From JANPPS01 sp964242575 (GTDB lineage: Bacteria > Pseudomonadota > Alphaproteobacteria > Acetobacterales > Acetobacteraceae), in the NCBI GenBank assembly GCA_964242575.1, contig CAXTCN010000226.1, positions 1 to 7,273 on the forward strand: a stretch of 7,273 nt of DNA, read 5' to 3'. This document shows positions 6,285 to 7,273 of this stretch, piece after piece. The number at the start of each line of letters is the position of its first letter. Position 1 is the stretch's first letter. The notes beneath the pieces were generated by a model. That model was given only the letters and a program-made list of their open reading frames with translations. It searched no databases and had not been told where the DNA came from. A program made the translations under genes and the position numbers.

Positions 6285-6600
6285 CCAAGGCTCAGCACCG
6301 CGGCTGCCACTCCTTCCGGTGCGGCGACGCGCCTCATCGGGAGGCTCACTTCTGCCGCGGCGACCTTCGCGTCGTCGGCCATGTCGCCTGCCCGCCCAGG
6401 AAGCCTCGGAACCAAGGCATGTCCGTCGGTCCCGGCCGGACCACGTTGGCGCGCGCCGCCGGCGCGATCTAGATGGCCAGGGCACGCACGGAGTTCTCCA
6501 ATCCCGCAGCTCATGCAGCCGCCATCGCCAGGCCCGGCCGCGAGGGCCGGGCGGCGGACCAGCCGGAGACGAAGGTCAGGAAGCCGCCCGGGTTGAGGTA
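6285..6600 (-). pseudogene. Decayed short-chain dehydrogenase/reductase (C-terminal half)
   Basis: No intact gene lies here, but on the minus strand the C-terminal half of a short-chain dehydrogenase can be pieced together. Starting at 6600 the frame reads YLNPGGFLTFVSGWSAARPS, which covers the strand and Ser region. After a TGA at 6513-6511 it continues AAGLENSVRALAI, then a TAG (6471-6469), then IAPAARANVVRPGPTDMPWF, the RVNxVxPGPxxTP block of the family. A frameshift near 6390-6400 moves the match to the next frame, PMRRVAAPEGVAAAVLSL, which is the usual RRxGxPEDVAxAVLxL helix. The similarity then fades; no VDGG end is seen. The N-terminal half with the NAD(P)-binding TGxxxGxG motif is missing because the IS3-type element begins at 6600. 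With two stops, a frameshift and loss of the 5' half, it is dead. The original substrate cannot be stated. Confidence 0.6.
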
Positions 6601-6662
6601 GTCCCCTGATGATTTTGGACAGGCGGTTAAGCTTGGTTCGCCTGACGAGAAGGACAAACCTG

Positions 6663-6950
6663 ATGACGGACAAGCGGAAGCGGTATGGGGCTGAGTTCAA
6701 GGCGCGCGTTGCGTTGGAAGCGCTGCGGGGCGAGCTGACAACGGCGCAGTTAGCGGCCAAGCACGGCGTCCACCAAACGATGGTGGGCGAGTGAAAGAAG
6801 CAAGCGGTGGAAGGCTTGGCGGCGGTGTTCTCCGGCAAGGAGGCGGCGCAGGACACGGCGAGGTTGTCCGAGGTGGAGGTGGAGAAGCTGCACGCGAAGA
6901 TTGGGCAGCTCGTGGTGGAGCGGGATTTTTTGGCCAAGGCCTCCGGTTGA
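6663..6950 (+). pseudogene. IS3-family transposase OrfA with an internal stop
   Basis: OrfA is the helix-turn-helix, DNA-binding subunit of IS3-family transposases. It starts at ATG 6663 with MTDKRKRYGAEFKARVALEA and continues ELTTAQLAAKHGVHQTMVGE, the helix-turn-helix part. A TGA at 6792-6794 follows, where relatives have Trp (MVxxWKKQ). Reading through gives KKQAVEGLAAVFSGKEAAQD, then a leucine-zipper-like segment (VEKLHAKIGQLVVERDFLAK) to a TGA at 6948-6950. The full 95-codon length is normal for OrfA. The single G-to-A change cuts the product to 43 residues without the zipper. A TTTTTTG run at 6926-6932 sits at the usual place for frameshifting into orfB. Confidence 0.75.
6926..6932 (+). 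other. Candidate -1 slippery heptamer T TTT TTG
   Basis: In the orfA frame the bases read GAT TTT TTG, so the heptamer has the X XXY YYZ form needed for tandem slippage. A -1 shift here leads straight into the orfB frame through FGQGLRLMGLERRR without meeting a stop. IS3-family elements commonly use such sites to make the OrfAB transposase. It is non-productive here, because OrfA stops earlier and orfB is truncated. Confidence 0.45.
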
Positions 6951-7240
6951 TGGGCCTGGAGCGGAGGCGGCAGGTGATCGAGCCTGGGCATCCCGGCTTG
7001 TCCGTCGTCCGCCAGTGCGAGTTGCTGCTGGTAAGCTGGTCCGGGTTCTACCACCGGCCTGCGGGCGAGACGGCGGCGAACCTGGCGCTGATGCGGCTGA
7101 TCGATGCGCAGTTCCTGGACGCACCCTGGTATGGCTCCCGCCAGATGGCGCGCTACCTGCGGCGCGAGGGGCACCTGGTTGGCCACAAGCGGGTCCGGCG
7201 CTTGATGGCCCTGATAGGCCTAGTACCCTGTCAGCCTTGA
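6950..7240 (+). pseudogene. IS3-family transposase OrfB, N-terminal fragment
   Basis: OrfB carries the DDE integrase core of IS3 elements. This fragment shows its N-terminal region: MGLERRRQVIEPGHPGLSVV, RQCELLLVSWSGFYHRPAGE, ALMRLIDAQFLDAPWYGSRQ and MARYLRREGHLVGHKRVRRL with MALIGLVP. This is the HTH_21-like segment before the catalytic core. The ATG at 6950 overlaps the orfA stop (TGATG). The frame is also open upstream, as expected if OrfAB is made by a -1 shift at the T6G run. Family members continue with a YQ-rich linker and about 190 more residues holding the three acidic residues. Here the match ends at LVP near 7229, and a TGA follows at 7238-7240. The fragment cannot be catalytic. 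Confidence 0.75.
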
Positions 7241-7273
7241 TATGATAGGTTGCTGCTTTTGGCGCTCGTTTGG
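7230..7273. other. Unidentified sequence interrupting orfB
   Basis: Beyond the GLVP codons of orfB the DNA (from CTGTCAGCCTTGATATGATA) no longer encodes anything transposase-like in any frame and is noticeably richer in T than the sequence before it. It is probably the edge of another insertion or a deletion joint. Too little is visible to name it. Confidence 0.3.

Larger units (their letters stand above)
6601..7230 (+). mobile_element. IS3-family insertion sequence, 3'-truncated
   Basis: An IS3-type layout is visible: an end-like leader (from about 6601), orfA at 6663, and orfB overlapping its stop in another frame. The left edge is placed where the short-chain dehydrogenase ghost is interrupted and is accurate to about 5 bases. 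The right part, including most of orfB with its DDE residues and the right end, is lost at about 7228-7235, so neither inverted repeats nor target duplication can be checked. Confidence 0.7.

Noticed and set aside
6098..7186. Very long minus-strand frame (706 codons) fused to the GDSL gene
   Set aside because: The part above 6097 runs antisense through the IS3 genes and across the SDR ghost in mixed frames. A strong ribosome-binding site with a GTG at 6097 and a proper signal peptide mark the real start.
1..7273. CRISPR array, tRNA or rRNA gene
   Set aside because: I saw no regularly spaced repeats, cloverleaf arms or rRNA-conserved segments on either strand.

Overview
This is GC-rich DNA, probably from an alphaproteobacterium of the Rhodospirillales/Acetobacteraceae type. 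I infer this from the codon usage, a zinc-ribbon IS6-type transposase of the kind common in that group, a PEP-CTERM sorting tail, and Tat-like secretion signals. No rRNA, tRNA or core marker is present, so the taxonomy is only an inference.

Layout. The left third (1-1877) is a graveyard of mobile DNA. It holds a truncated MNT-type nucleotidyltransferase gene that appears to be cut by an IS66-like end. Next comes a complete IS6-family element (270-1229) with 19-bp perfect inverted repeats but a dead transposase. After it lie the C-terminal third of a PuuE/allantoinase-like polysaccharide deacetylase (N-terminus lost beside the IS edge, plus a premature amber codon) and the first part of an IS1595-type element.

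The middle (1879-6097) is a preserved block of three genes, all on the minus strand. In transcription order they are a secreted GDSL/SGNH hydrolase with a C-terminal PEP-CTERM tail, a GH39 glycosidase resembling alpha-L-iduronidase with an Fn3-like tail, and a MetX-like alpha/beta hydrolase. The gaps between them are about 180 and 253 bp, so a shared transcript is possible but not shown. The two upstream genes carry Tat-like N-termini. A joint role in breaking down or remodelling extracellular polysaccharide or its ester groups is plausible but inferred.

The right end (6285-7273) is again decayed. A short-chain dehydrogenase ghost, also on the minus strand, is cut at its 5' side by an IS3-family element. 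That element's orfA has a nonsense codon, and its orfB is broken off near 7228 by sequence of unknown identity.

I see no undescribed defence or mobile system here. The most informative points are the intact enzyme block between several independent mobile-element scars, the bacterial iduronidase-like GH39 protein, and the recoverable gene ghosts that simple ORF calling would miss.
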